Source: Amycolatopsis sp. NBRC 101858 (GTDB taxonomy: Bacteria; Actinomycetota; Actinomycetes; Mycobacteriales; Pseudonocardiaceae). Taken from it: a stretch of DNA of 64,000 bases. The position numbers were made by a program, and so were the translations under genes. Positions 35,338-43,321 of the stretch are shown here, in pieces. A model generated the notes under the pieces. That model ran no database searches. It saw only the letters and a program-made list of their open reading frames with translations, and was not told where the DNA came from. The stretch spans positions 682,001-746,000 of the forward strand of contig NZ_BSTD01000007.1 in the NCBI RefSeq assembly GCF_030269325.1, in the 5' to 3' direction. Within the stretch, counting starts at the first letter, position 1, and each line of letters begins with the position of its first letter.

Positions 35338-35645
35338 CCGCGGTGCTGTGGGTGACGCTCGGCCTGGCCTGGGTCGCGTTCGTCGGCACCACCACGCTCA
35401 CGCTGCACCTGGTGCGGCGAAGCCGGCGCGGGGATACGGGAGCCGGCATGGTCCTGCTCGCCCTGGCACCCTTGCTGTTCGTCGACTTCGTGCTCTCCGT
35501 GCTGGGCGGAGTTGCGGGCGGTTGGCTCGCCCTTCGGCTCGACGGTCTCGGCGCCCGGCTGGTCGCCGGCAGCGGGGCCGCGGTGCTGCTGGCCCGCATC
35601 GCGCTCGGGGCGGCGCAGGCGTGGCGGTCTCGGCCGGCCGGGTGA
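35334..35645 (+). CDS. Small three-helix membrane protein
   Basis: A 103-residue protein from GTG 35334, with AGGGGAA just upstream. Three hydrophobic helices (about 3-25, 38-62, 72-95) are separated by short charged loops (HLVRRSRRGDTG, RLDGLGAR). It ends with the basic AWRSRPAG. It has no known family, and the role is unknown. The tiny frame before it (35293-35337) may regulate its translation. Confidence 0.6.
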   Translation: MTAVLWVTLGLAWVAFVGTTTLTLHLVRRSRRGDTGAGMVLLALAPLLFVDFVLSVLGGVAGGWLALRLDGLGARLVAGSGAAVLLARIALGAAQAWRSRPAG

Positions 35646-35858
35646 CTCACCTCGCGGGCGGTGCAGGGCAAATGTCACCGCGGCACCGTTCGGCGCCACC
35701 GTCGGCCGGACCAGTCGTGAATCAGCCACCGAATGCTGCACCGGCGCAAGATTCCAGGCCCCGATGAATGCCCTCTCGAGCCGCGGGCCCCATTCCCGGG
35801 ATCCGACGGTGCTGCGAGCCTGCTGCCAGGTTGACCGGGGAGGTTGTACGCTTGCTGC

Positions 35859-38732
35859 GTGGTGGTCTGTCGGGTGTTGGGGCCGACGGAGGTGGAATCC
35901 GGCGGCGCCGGTGTGGATCTTGGGGGGCCGCTGCCGCGGCGGCTGTTCACCGCGTTGGTGATGGCCAAGGGGGAACCGGTTTCCGACGGGCGGCTGGCCG
36001 AAGCCGTGTGGGGTCCGGAATCGCCGTCTCGGGCGGCGGCCGCGCTGCAGGTTTATGTTTCCCGGCTCCGCGGGGCGTTCGGCAGCGGCGGCCGGGATCT
36101 GTTGGAGCGCACCGGATCGGGATACCGGTTGCGAGTGCCGCCGGGGGCCGTCGACGCGGATCGTTTCGTGCAGCAGGTCGAGCGGGGGCGGCGGTTGCTC
36201 GCCGAGGACAACGCCGCACCGGCGCTGCACGCGTTCACCGAGGCGTTGACCTGGTGGCATGGTGAACCGTATGCGGATCTGCTGGCCGGTCCCGATGTGC
36301 TGGCCGCCCGCAGCCGGCTGGTCGAGCTGCGCGAGGTGGCGATCGAGGAACGGCTGGCCGCGCGACTGTCGACCGGGGACGCACCGGGTGCGGTGGCCGA
36401 GTTGGACGCGGCGGCGCAGGCCGCGCCGTACCGCGAGCGAAGGTGGGCGCTGCTCATCCTCGGGCTGTACCGCTGTGGCCGGCAAGGCGACGCGCTCGCC
36501 GCGCTGCGCCGCGTGCGTGCGCTGCTCGCCGGCGAGCTCGGCGTCGACCCCGGCCCGGAGCTGCAGCGGCTGGAGCGGCTCGTGCTGGCCCAGGATCTTC
36601 GGCTGCTGCTGCCCGAAACGCCCTCGACGGCCCCGCCCGCACCGGCCGGCGGCATGGCCGTGGCGCGCCGCTTCAGGCGGCCGCTGTCCTCGTTCCTCGG
36701 CCGCGACCGTGAGCTGACCACCGTGGCCCGGCTGCTGGCCGAGCACCGGCTGGTCACCCTGGTGGGCCCGGCCGGGGTGGGCAAGACCCGGCTGGTCGTC
36801 GAGCACGCCACCACCCTGCCCGACGCCGACGGTCCGTGGCTGGTCCGGTTGGCCGACGTCGGCCAGCCCGAGGTGATCGCCCACGCGATCGCCGACGCCG
36901 TCGGCTTGGCGCAGGTGGCCGATGAGCCTCGGCGTGCCCTGCGCGATGCGCTCGCCGGCCGGGCCGGGCTGCTCGTGCTGGACAACTGCGAGCACCTCGT
37001 CGACGCCACCGCCGAGCTCACCATCGAACTGCTCGCCGCCTGCCCGATGCTGCGGGTCTTGGCCACCAGCCGGGAACCGCTGGGTATCGACGGCGAGGCC
37101 ACCCTCACGGTGCACCCGCTACCGCTGCGATCCGACGACGGCAGCGCGGACGGCTCGGCGATGACGCTGCTGCTGGACCGGATCCGGGCGGTGCGTCCCG
37201 GCTGGACACCCTCGGATGAGGAACGGGCACAGGCCCGGCAGGTATGCGCAGCGCTGGACGGCCTGCCCTTGGCCGTCGAACTGGCCGCCGCCCGCGCGCG
37301 GCTGCTCGGGCTCGGGGAGATCGCCGAGCACCTGCACGATCGGTTCACCCTGCTCGGACCGGTCGCCCGCGGGTCGCTGACCCCGCACGCCACGCTGCAG
37401 GCGGCGATCGCCTGGAGCGTCGAGTTGCTGTCCGACGACGACCGCGGTCTGCTGCTTCGGCTCTGGCCGTTCGAGGGCGGATTCCCGCTGGAGGCGGCCG
37501 AATCGGTTCGCCCAGTGGGCTCGGCCGGCACCTCGGCGTTGGAGTCGTTGTCGTCGTTGGTCACCCGGTCGGTGGTCAGCGCGGACACCACCGTGGTACC
37601 CACCCGTTACCGGCTGCTGGAGACCGTCCGGGCCTACTGCCAGGCCATCGACCCCGATCCGGGCGGCACCCGGAAGGCGCACGCGGTCTGGGTGCGCGAC
37701 CTGGCCGCCCAGTGCTCGGCGGACGTCCGCGGACAACGACACGGCGGCCGGGCCTTGCGCATCCTCGACCGGGAGCTGCCGAACCTGCGCGCGGGCGTCG
37801 CGCACGACTTGGCCCACCAGCCGGAACACGCCCTGCGCACCGTCGGCCTGCTCGACTGGTTCTGGCTGCGGGGCGGTCACTCGGCCGAGGGCCGCAGGCT
37901 CATCGACGCCGCCCTGCGCGCCGCACCCCACGCAGCACACGCCAACCGCGCCCGCGCCTACCTGGCCCGCGTGATCAGCGCGGCCCTCTTCGCCGACGAG
38001 GCCGAGGCGCGGCGGATGTTCGACGAAGCCCGTCTCGCGATCGGCGAGCCGGCCGACGACGAACACCGTGCGCTGTACGCGAGCCTGCAGTACTACTGCG
38101 CCATGTTCTGGCAGACCACCGGCCAAGTCCAGGCCGCACACGACGCTGCCGACGAGGCTGCCACCATCGGCACCCGGCTGGGGCTGGACTGGATCCGGAT
38201 CGCCGGGCTCAGGACCCGCAACGCCGCGCTCATCCGTCTCGGACACGTCGCCGCCGGCGAAGCCGGACTCATCGACACCATCGAGCAGGCCCAGCAAGCC
38301 GGACAGCTCTGGTCGGCCGGCTGGTCGGAGCTCGCACTCGCCCTGTCCTACCTCGACCGCGCAACCGCGCACGCCGACCCGAGCAGCCTTGCGGCCCGCG
38401 GCATCGACGCGCTGTGCCGCGCCCTGGCACGGTTTCGCCACCAAGAGGACAGCGTCTTCACCCTCGCCGTGCTCTACACCGGCGTCCATGCCCTGGTCCT
38501 CGCCGGCCGCCCGCGCGAGGCGGGACAGCTGCGCGCCGCCGTCCACCACCACGCCATCCAGCTGGGCTTTCGCCCCGACCTGTTGCGGCGCTTCAGCTCT
38601 CCCGACAGCGACCGGATGGTCGACACCGCACTCAGCCCTGGCGACCGCGACACCGCTGCCGCCGAAGGGGCCGACCTGAGCTGGCTCGACATGATCACCC
38701 TGCTCACCTCGGCGCGAACCGTCACCGGCTGA
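35859..38732 (+). CDS. SARP-family regulator with NB-ARC and TPR-like region
   Basis: A regulator of about 957 residues of the BTAD/AfsR type. The N-terminal OmpR-like winged helix (about 1-90) contains LFTALVMAKGEPVSDGRLAE and LQVYVSRLRGAFG. The bacterial transcriptional activation domain (about 95-245) ends GELGVDPGPELQRLERLVL. The ATPase follows, with Walker A LVGPAGVGKTRLVVE and Walker B GLLVLDNCEHLV. The C-terminal 400 residues are helical repeats. The start is uncertain: GTG 35859 gives the usual N-terminus, but the GGGGAGG at 35837-35843 lies closer to TTG 35844. It is a good candidate activator of the adjacent biosynthetic operon. Confidence 0.9.
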   Translation: MVVCRVLGPTEVESGGAGVDLGGPLPRRLFTALVMAKGEPVSDGRLAEAVWGPESPSRAAAALQVYVSRLRGAFGSGGRDLLERTGSGYRLRVPPGAVDADRFVQQVERGRRLLAEDNAAPALHAFTEALTWWHGEPYADLLAGPDVLAARSRLVELREVAIEERLAARLSTGDAPGAVAELDAAAQAAPYRERRWALLILGLYRCGRQGDALAALRRVRALLAGELGVDPGPELQRLERLVLAQDLRLLLPETPSTAPPAPAGGMAVARRFRRPLSSFLGRDRELTTVARLLAEHRLVTLVGPAGVGKTRLVVEHATTLPDADGPWLVRLADVGQPEVIAHAIADAVGLAQVADEPRRALRDALAGRAGLLVLDNCEHLVDATAELTIELLAACPMLRVLATSREPLGIDGEATLTVHPLPLRSDDGSADGSAMTLLLDRIRAVRPGWTPSDEERAQARQVCAALDGLPLAVELAAARARLLGLGEIAEHLHDRFTLLGPVARGSLTPHATLQAAIAWSVELLSDDDRGLLLRLWPFEGGFPLEAAESVRPVGSAGTSALESLSSLVTRSVVSADTTVVPTRYRLLETVRAYCQAIDPDPGGTRKAHAVWVRDLAAQCSADVRGQRHGGRALRILDRELPNLRAGVAHDLAHQPEHALRTVGLLDWFWLRGGHSAEGRRLIDAALRAAPHAAHANRARAYLARVISAALFADEAEARRMFDEARLAIGEPADDEHRALYASLQYYCAMFWQTTGQVQAAHDAADEAATIGTRLGLDWIRIAGLRTRNAALIRLGHVAAGEAGLIDTIEQAQQAGQLWSAGWSELALALSYLDRATAHADPSSLAARGIDALCRALARFRHQEDSVFTLAVLYTGVHALVLAGRPREAGQLRAAVHHHAIQLGFRPDLLRRFSSPDSDRMVDTALSPGDRDTAAAEGADLSWLDMITLLTSARTVTG

Positions 38733-38766
38733 ACACACCCACCACACGGTCACGTTTCGAGAAGAC

Positions 38767-39333
38767 CTATGCGGCGGCTGTGGTGAGCAGCGCGGTGATG
38801 GCGGGGTTGCGGCGAAGGCGGGCCAGGCAGCGTTGCCGGGTCGGTCCGATGGCGCCGACGGGTATGCGAAGCGTCGTGCTGATCCGGGCGTAGGGGGTGG
38901 GCGGGTCGCAGAAGAGCATCGACAGCAGGTGCCGATCCCGGTCCGGCAGCGTCGCGATGGCTTGCTGCAGTGCGGTTCGCCGCTCCAGCTGCAGAAGCCG
39001 CGCATCGGGCTGCGGTCGGGTGTCGGCGATGTCCCATTCGTCGTGGCAGGTCTGACGAGTGTGGTGGCGCAGCAGGGCGAGGCATTCCCGCCGGGTGGTG
39101 ACGGACAGCCAGCCGGGCAGTGCGGCGGGCGTGCGCAGGTCGGCCAGGTGGGTCACCAGCCGCAGCCAGACCACGCCGGCCACGTCGTCGGTATCCGCGG
39201 CGGCCAAGCCGTGCCGGCGGCACACCGACCGCACCAGCGGGGTGTAGCGCCGCACGATTTCCTGCCAGCTGGACGGGTTGCCGCGCACCGCATCGTGCAC
39301 CAGACGCACCACGAGATCGTCGTTGTCCGGCAT
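38767..39333 (-). CDS. Sigma-70 family (ECF-like) sigma factor
   Basis: A 188-residue sigma factor. The start is ATG 39333, with GGAG in the bases just before it. Region 2: SWQEIVRRYTPLVRSVCRRH, then DTDDVAGVVWLRLVTHLADL and the LPGWLSVTTRRECLALLR helix. Region 4: ALQQAIATLPDRDRHLLSML, then ARISTTLRIPVGAIGPTRQR. No anti-sigma gene is adjacent. It lies 185 bases downstream of the biosynthetic operon on the same strand and converges on the SARP gene, so it may be an extra regulator of that cluster. Confidence 0.88.
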   Translation of the reverse strand: MPDNDDLVVRLVHDAVRGNPSSWQEIVRRYTPLVRSVCRRHGLAAADTDDVAGVVWLRLVTHLADLRTPAALPGWLSVTTRRECLALLRHHTRQTCHDEWDIADTRPQPDARLLQLERRTALQQAIATLPDRDRHLLSMLFCDPPTPYARISTTLRIPVGAIGPTRQRCLARLRRNPAITALLTTAAA

Positions 39334-39404
39334 GGTGTCTCCATCGGTGAGGATCCGGTCGCCTTTCCGGCCGGAATCGGTGCCCACCTTTCTAAGCGGT
39401 CCGG

Positions 39405-39434
39405 CCTGCAGGCCGCCTGCAATACACCTGCAGG
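39405..39434. promoter_or_regulatory. Two CCTGCAGG palindromes exactly 22 bases apart
   Basis: CCTGCAGG occurs at 39405-39412 and 39427-39434, the first inside a longer palindrome GGCCTGCAGGCC (39403-39414). They lie about 70-100 bases before the sigma factor start, in the 185-base gap after the operon. A two-turn spacing suits a protein that binds one face of DNA; SARP proteins are known to use 11- or 22-base spacings. Confidence 0.4.
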
Positions 39435-39518
39435 AGCGGCGCCCGGTCCACGTCTGCCGCAAGTCGGCCGACGAGTGCGCCGGGCCCGCTGGGCGGGACC
39501 GGCCGCACCACGGACGGC

Positions 39519-41054
39519 TCAGGGGGTCGTCGAGGCCAGCTCGGTGATCGACCGGACCAGCTCGGCCAGCAGCTGCTCCGGGAAGCCCGTGCCGAAGCGG
39601 CTCGTGTCGGCCGTTACGTGCACGCTCAACCCCTGGTCGTTCAGGGCCTCCACCCGGATCGGGAGGCTCGTGTGGTCGCGCATGTCCTCCTCTTCGGTGA
39701 TCAGGCCGGCCGCCAGCAGCTCGTCGCGCGGGTGGAAGTGGACGTAGTTGAACATCACCTCGAACGGGTCGCCCGCCAGCAGCTTGCGCACCGCCGAATG
39801 CGGGAAGCGGCGGTGGGCCAGCAGCTCGTTCTCCGCGGCGAGGCACCGGCGGGCCGCCGCTCGCCAGTCGCCGTGCGGGACGCCGGGGCGGACCGGGAGC
39901 TGGTTGAGGAACAGCCCGAGCGTCACGTCCGCGCCCGTCTGCTCGGGACGGCCGTTGAGGAGCAGGCCCACCACCGGGTCCTCGGTACGCCGGACAACGC
40001 CGACCGCCGCGCAGTTCGCGGCCAGCAGCAGGCTCTTCAACGGCACTCCCCAGTCCACCGACAGCTCCTCGAGCCGGGCGCTGTCCGCCGGGGAAATCCG
40101 GGCGCTCACCTTGCGGTGCACCGGCGGCGCGTCGCTCGGGGCCGGTGACGGCGGCAGTGTGTCCCGCAGCCCTTCGGCGAACCGGACCGCCTCGGGATCG
40201 GCCGCCGCCTCCCGTTCCAGCCGGACGAACTCGCGGTACGGGGCTGGGGCGGGCAGCTCCGGGACCACCCCGTCGAGGAGGCCGGCGTAGGTGCGCACCA
40301 GCTCGTTGAAGAACACCGCCTCGCTCCAGCCGTCGAAGATCGCGTGGTGGAACGCATACGCCAGGACGAAGGAGTCCGCGCCGGCCGCCGCGTGCACCCT
40401 CAGCAACGGCGGCCGCTCGACGTCGAACGGGCGCGCGAGCTCGGCCATGACCTCTTCGTACCGCTCCGCGCGCGCCGACTCGGCGAGGCCGGTCCAGTCG
40501 GAGACGGCGAGCGGGATCGCCGCCTCGGCTTCGACGACCTGCATCGGCTCGCTGAACGTCGTCAGGTCGAACCGGGTCCGCAGCACCGGGTGCCGGGCGG
40601 ACAGGCGGGCCAGCGCGGCGGTCAGCACCGCCGGGTCCAGCGGCCGGGTCACGGTCCGCGCCACGACGTCCAGGTACGCCGTCCCCTGGCTGACCAGCCC
40701 CTCGAAGATGAGCCCCAGCTGCAGCCGGGCCGCCGGGTAGACGTCCTCGACGCCGTCGGGGACCCGGGCCCGGTCGAGCGGCGAAAGCAGGTCCGCGGCC
40801 GGGCCGTCGCCCGCTTCGGGCGTCCGCAGGGCCGTGCACGCGCCCCGCGGCGTCGGGTTCCGGAACAGGTCGATCAGGGACAGCCCCAGCCCCACCTGCT
40901 CGGCCTCGCCGATCACCTTGAGCGCGAGCAGGGAATCGCCGCCGAGCGAGAAGAAGTCGTCGTCCGGCCCCACCTTCTCCACCCGCAGGATCCGCTCCCA
41001 GATCTCCGCCAGCACCGTCTCCGCGTCGGCCACGTTCTTCCCTTCCGCCTTCAC
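39519..41054 (-). CDS. NRPS didomain protein: carrier (PCP) - condensation (C)
   Basis: A 511-residue protein from a GTG overlapping the ATP-grasp stop (GTGA at 41051-41054). The carrier domain spans about 8-80 with phosphopantetheine Ser41 (FFSLGGDSLLALK). The condensation domain spans about 95-510, with active motif FHHAIFDGWSE (HHxxxDG, Asp near 241) and later NQLPVRPGVPHGDW and EVMFNYVHFHPR. It has no adenylation domain, so its carrier must be loaded in trans by one of the cluster's A domains or by the ATP-grasp product. It is the last gene of the operon. It may carry out the final peptide or ester bond. Confidence 0.92.
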   Translation of the reverse strand: MKAEGKNVADAETVLAEIWERILRVEKVGPDDDFFSLGGDSLLALKVIGEAEQVGLGLSLIDLFRNPTPRGACTALRTPEAGDGPAADLLSPLDRARVPDGVEDVYPAARLQLGLIFEGLVSQGTAYLDVVARTVTRPLDPAVLTAALARLSARHPVLRTRFDLTTFSEPMQVVEAEAAIPLAVSDWTGLAESARAERYEEVMAELARPFDVERPPLLRVHAAAGADSFVLAYAFHHAIFDGWSEAVFFNELVRTYAGLLDGVVPELPAPAPYREFVRLEREAAADPEAVRFAEGLRDTLPPSPAPSDAPPVHRKVSARISPADSARLEELSVDWGVPLKSLLLAANCAAVGVVRRTEDPVVGLLLNGRPEQTGADVTLGLFLNQLPVRPGVPHGDWRAAARRCLAAENELLAHRRFPHSAVRKLLAGDPFEVMFNYVHFHPRDELLAAGLITEEEDMRDHTSLPIRVEALNDQGLSVHVTADTSRFGTGFPEQLLAELVRSITELASTTP

Positions 41055-42328
41055 CACTCCCCCAGTTCCGTCGCCGGCACGGTGTGCCGGTCCCCGTCCG
41101 CGAACTCGAACCGGTACCGCAGCGTCGAATCCACCTTCGCGATCACCGGTCCCAGCCCGGTCACGTCCGCCGTCTCGCCCATCACGATGTCCAGCTCCAG
41201 CGTCTGCACCCCGCCGGGGTACGGCGTGCCGGGCCGGGCGTACGGCCGGTACAGCGTCACGCCCGGGAGGTCCCGCACGACGTCGGCTCCCTCGATCCCG
41301 GCCACCGTCACCGCCCGGCGCGGCGCCGGGTGGCACAGCTGGAAGTACGCGCGCCCGGCGTAGAAGTCGGGCACCTCGACCCGCTCGCCGAGCGCGATCC
41401 GCCCGGCGACCTCGACCAGGCTGAGCCCGAAGCCCCGGCCGGCCAGTTCGTTGATGCCGCCGCCGAGCCGGCCGTTGACCTCGATCAGCCGCGGCCCGTC
41501 CGGGGTCAGCTTGACCTCGGTGTGGGTGAGCCCCGTCCGGACGCCGACCGCGGCGACCGCCGCCCCGGCCAGCTCCCGCACGGCGGCCGTCTCCTCGGGA
41601 TCGAGCGGCGACGGCCAGAACCGCCCGGTCTCCCGGAACGGCGTGACCATCGGGAACTTGCCGGTCACCGACAGGTCGGCGATCTCGCCGTCCTGGACGA
41701 CGCTGTCGACCGACACGTAGTCGCCGAACGGCCCGCAGTCCCGCCCGGGCAGGTACTCCTCCAGCACGAGCGTGCCGCCGTCGACCAGCCCGGGCGCGGA
41801 CTCGCCGAGCAGCTGCCGGACGAGCCGCCTGCCGGTTTCCTCGTCCGGGACGGGGAAGGTGTTGCGGCTGCCGCCGCCGTTCGCCGGCTTCAGCACCGCC
41901 GGCAGCCCGGTCTCGGCGACCGCGGCCGGCCAGTCGGCCTCGGTCTCGATGCGGCGGCACCGCACCGCGTCCACGCCGGCCGCCCGCAGGGCCGCCCGCT
42001 GGTGCCACTTGTCCGTCAGGCGCAGCAACGTCGCCTCGTCGTGGAAGGGCAGGCCCAGGAGCACGGCCAGCTCCGCCGCCATACCGAGGCCGCGCTCGGC
42101 GTAGGTGACGATCCCGCCGGGCCGGTACCGCGCCAGTTCGGCGGCGACGTCGGCCGCCCGCTCGGCGACGACGACCGTGCCGATCCGGGCGAGCAGCGGT
42201 TCCATCTCGCGGGTGTGCGCGTTCGGGGGCACGACGAAGACGCAGCGGGCCCAGTCCCCCAGGCCGACGGCGATGTCGCCGGGGTGGGCCGCGCCGTCGT
42301 CGTACACGACCACCAAGGTGGGTTTCAT
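41051..42328 (-). CDS. ATP-grasp carboxylate-amine ligase
   Basis: A 425-residue ATP-grasp protein of the biotin-carboxylase-like shape. The preATP-grasp part is about 1-105. The ATP-binding part shows TDKWHQRAALRAAGVDAVRC, PAVLKPANGGGSRNTF (the glycine-rich grasp loop) and LVLEEYLPGRDCG. The Mg-binding end is HTEVKLTPDGPRLIEVNGRLGGG, with the Glu/Asn triad intact. These enzymes join an acyl phosphate to an amine and often make dipeptides or amides in natural-product pathways. It overlaps both neighbours (42325-42328 and 41051-41054), so it is part of the NRPS operon. Confidence 0.92.
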   Translation of the reverse strand: MKPTLVVVYDDGAAHPGDIAVGLGDWARCVFVVPPNAHTREMEPLLARIGTVVVAERAADVAAELARYRPGGIVTYAERGLGMAAELAVLLGLPFHDEATLLRLTDKWHQRAALRAAGVDAVRCRRIETEADWPAAVAETGLPAVLKPANGGGSRNTFPVPDEETGRRLVRQLLGESAPGLVDGGTLVLEEYLPGRDCGPFGDYVSVDSVVQDGEIADLSVTGKFPMVTPFRETGRFWPSPLDPEETAAVRELAGAAVAAVGVRTGLTHTEVKLTPDGPRLIEVNGRLGGGINELAGRGFGLSLVEVAGRIALGERVEVPDFYAGRAYFQLCHPAPRRAVTVAGIEGADVVRDLPGVTLYRPYARPGTPYPGGVQTLELDIVMGETADVTGLGPVIAKVDSTLRYRFEFADGDRHTVPATELGEW

Positions 42329-43116
42329 CGGGTCACCTCCAGACCGGCGGCGGCGCGCGCCGGTGTCAGCCGTTCACGGATCGCCCGGCCGAACGCCTCG
42401 AGCCGGTCGCGGTAGTAGAAGTGGCCCCCGTCGAACACGCGGGAGCCGAACGGGCCGGTGGTCCACCGGCCCCAGCCGGCCAGGTGCGCCGGGGTGACCC
42501 ACGGGTCGTCCCGGCCGCCGAGCGCCAGCAGCCCGGCCCGGATCGCGCGCCGCCCGGCCGGGGCGTAGCGGGCGAGCAGCAGGTAGTCCGCGCGCAGCAC
42601 CGGGATCATCAGGTCCGCGACGCCGGCCAGCTCCGCGTCCGACACGTCGACGTGCCCGCCCGAGGCGACCTCGGCGAGCCACTCGTCCCGGCTCATCGCA
42701 AGCACCGTGCCGGCGTCGAGCCGCTGGTCGTCCGGGGCCCGGGCCGCGGACGCGGCCAGCAGCTCCACGTCCGCACCGAGCTCCTCGAGCGCGAGCGCGA
42801 TCTCGTAGCCGACGACCCCGCCCAGGCTGTGCCCGACGACGACGAGGGGACCCGGGCAGCAGGCGTGGATCGCCGCGGCGCACTGCGCGGCCAGCCGGGG
42901 CAGCTCGGTGGCGTGCGGTTCGAGGTGACGCGGCCCGCGGCCCGGGTACTGGACGGCGACCGCGGCTTCCCCCGGCCGCACCAGGTCCCCGGCCCACTCG
43001 GCGACGGCGTAGGCACTGCCGCCGCCGAAGGGAGCGAACACGAACGTGCGCGCCGCCCCGGCCGGCTCGGTCTCCCCCAGCTGCCACAGCTCGGGGCACA
43101 GCCGCTGCCGGTTCAC
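42325..43116 (-). CDS. Type II thioesterase (classical Ser nucleophile)
   Basis: A 263-residue stand-alone thioesterase from GTG 43116 (GTGA overlap with the MbtH gene at 43113-43116). The alpha/beta hydrolase landmarks are FAPFGGGSAYAVAEWA near the N-terminus, VQYPGRGPRH, nucleophile Ser97 in VVVGHSLGG, Asp in GGRDDPW and His in FDGGHFYYRDR. Its usual role is to clear misprimed or stalled carrier domains. The cluster has a second type II enzyme (56382-57149) with a Cys nucleophile, so the two probably have different jobs. Confidence 0.92.
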   Translation of the reverse strand: MNRQRLCPELWQLGETEPAGAARTFVFAPFGGGSAYAVAEWAGDLVRPGEAAVAVQYPGRGPRHLEPHATELPRLAAQCAAAIHACCPGPLVVVGHSLGGVVGYEIALALEELGADVELLAASAARAPDDQRLDAGTVLAMSRDEWLAEVASGGHVDVSDAELAGVADLMIPVLRADYLLLARYAPAGRRAIRAGLLALGGRDDPWVTPAHLAGWGRWTTGPFGSRVFDGGHFYYRDRLEAFGRAIRERLTPARAAAGLEVTR

Positions 43117-43304
43117 GTCCGCTCCGATTCCCGCTCGCGCCGGATGCTTGCCGGGCGGATGTCGGTCCACACCTCGGAAATCCGGTCGAGGCAGTCCTGC
43201 CTGCTGCCGCGGACGGCGGCCGCGCGCCACCCCGCCGGCACCGGCGTCGATTCCGGCAGCAGGGAATGGCGGTCTTCGGCGTCGACCACGATCACGTAGT
43301 CCAT
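43113..43304 (-). CDS. MbtH-like protein, divergent
   Basis: A 63-residue MbtH-family chaperone of NRPS adenylation domains. The end is well kept (VPAGWRAAAVRGSRQDCLD, then EVWTDIRP), with the Trp residues of GW and VW present. The early SxWP motif is changed to HSLLPES, so one of the conserved Trp residues that cradles the A domain is absent. It sits directly after the A-PCP gene (17-base gap), the expected partner. It may have specialised for one of the two A domains. Confidence 0.88.
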   Translation of the reverse strand: MDYVIVVDAEDRHSLLPESTPVPAGWRAAAVRGSRQDCLDRISEVWTDIRPASIRRERESERT

Positions 43305-43321
43305 GGGTCGGTTCCTCCGGT

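Noticed and set aside
38767..39333. Sigma factor with upstream extension reaching into the NRPS gene (690-residue frame)
   Set aside because: The upstream part is an out-of-frame reading of the PCP-C gene; ATG 39333 with GGAG starts a complete sigma factor.
39334..39518. Palindromes TTCCGGCCGGAA (39365-39376) and the CCTGCAGG pair considered as a transcription terminator for the NRPS operon
   Set aside because: No single long stem forms after the stop codon. The exact 22-base spacing of the CCTGCAGG pair fits a binding site better, so it is listed as regulatory.
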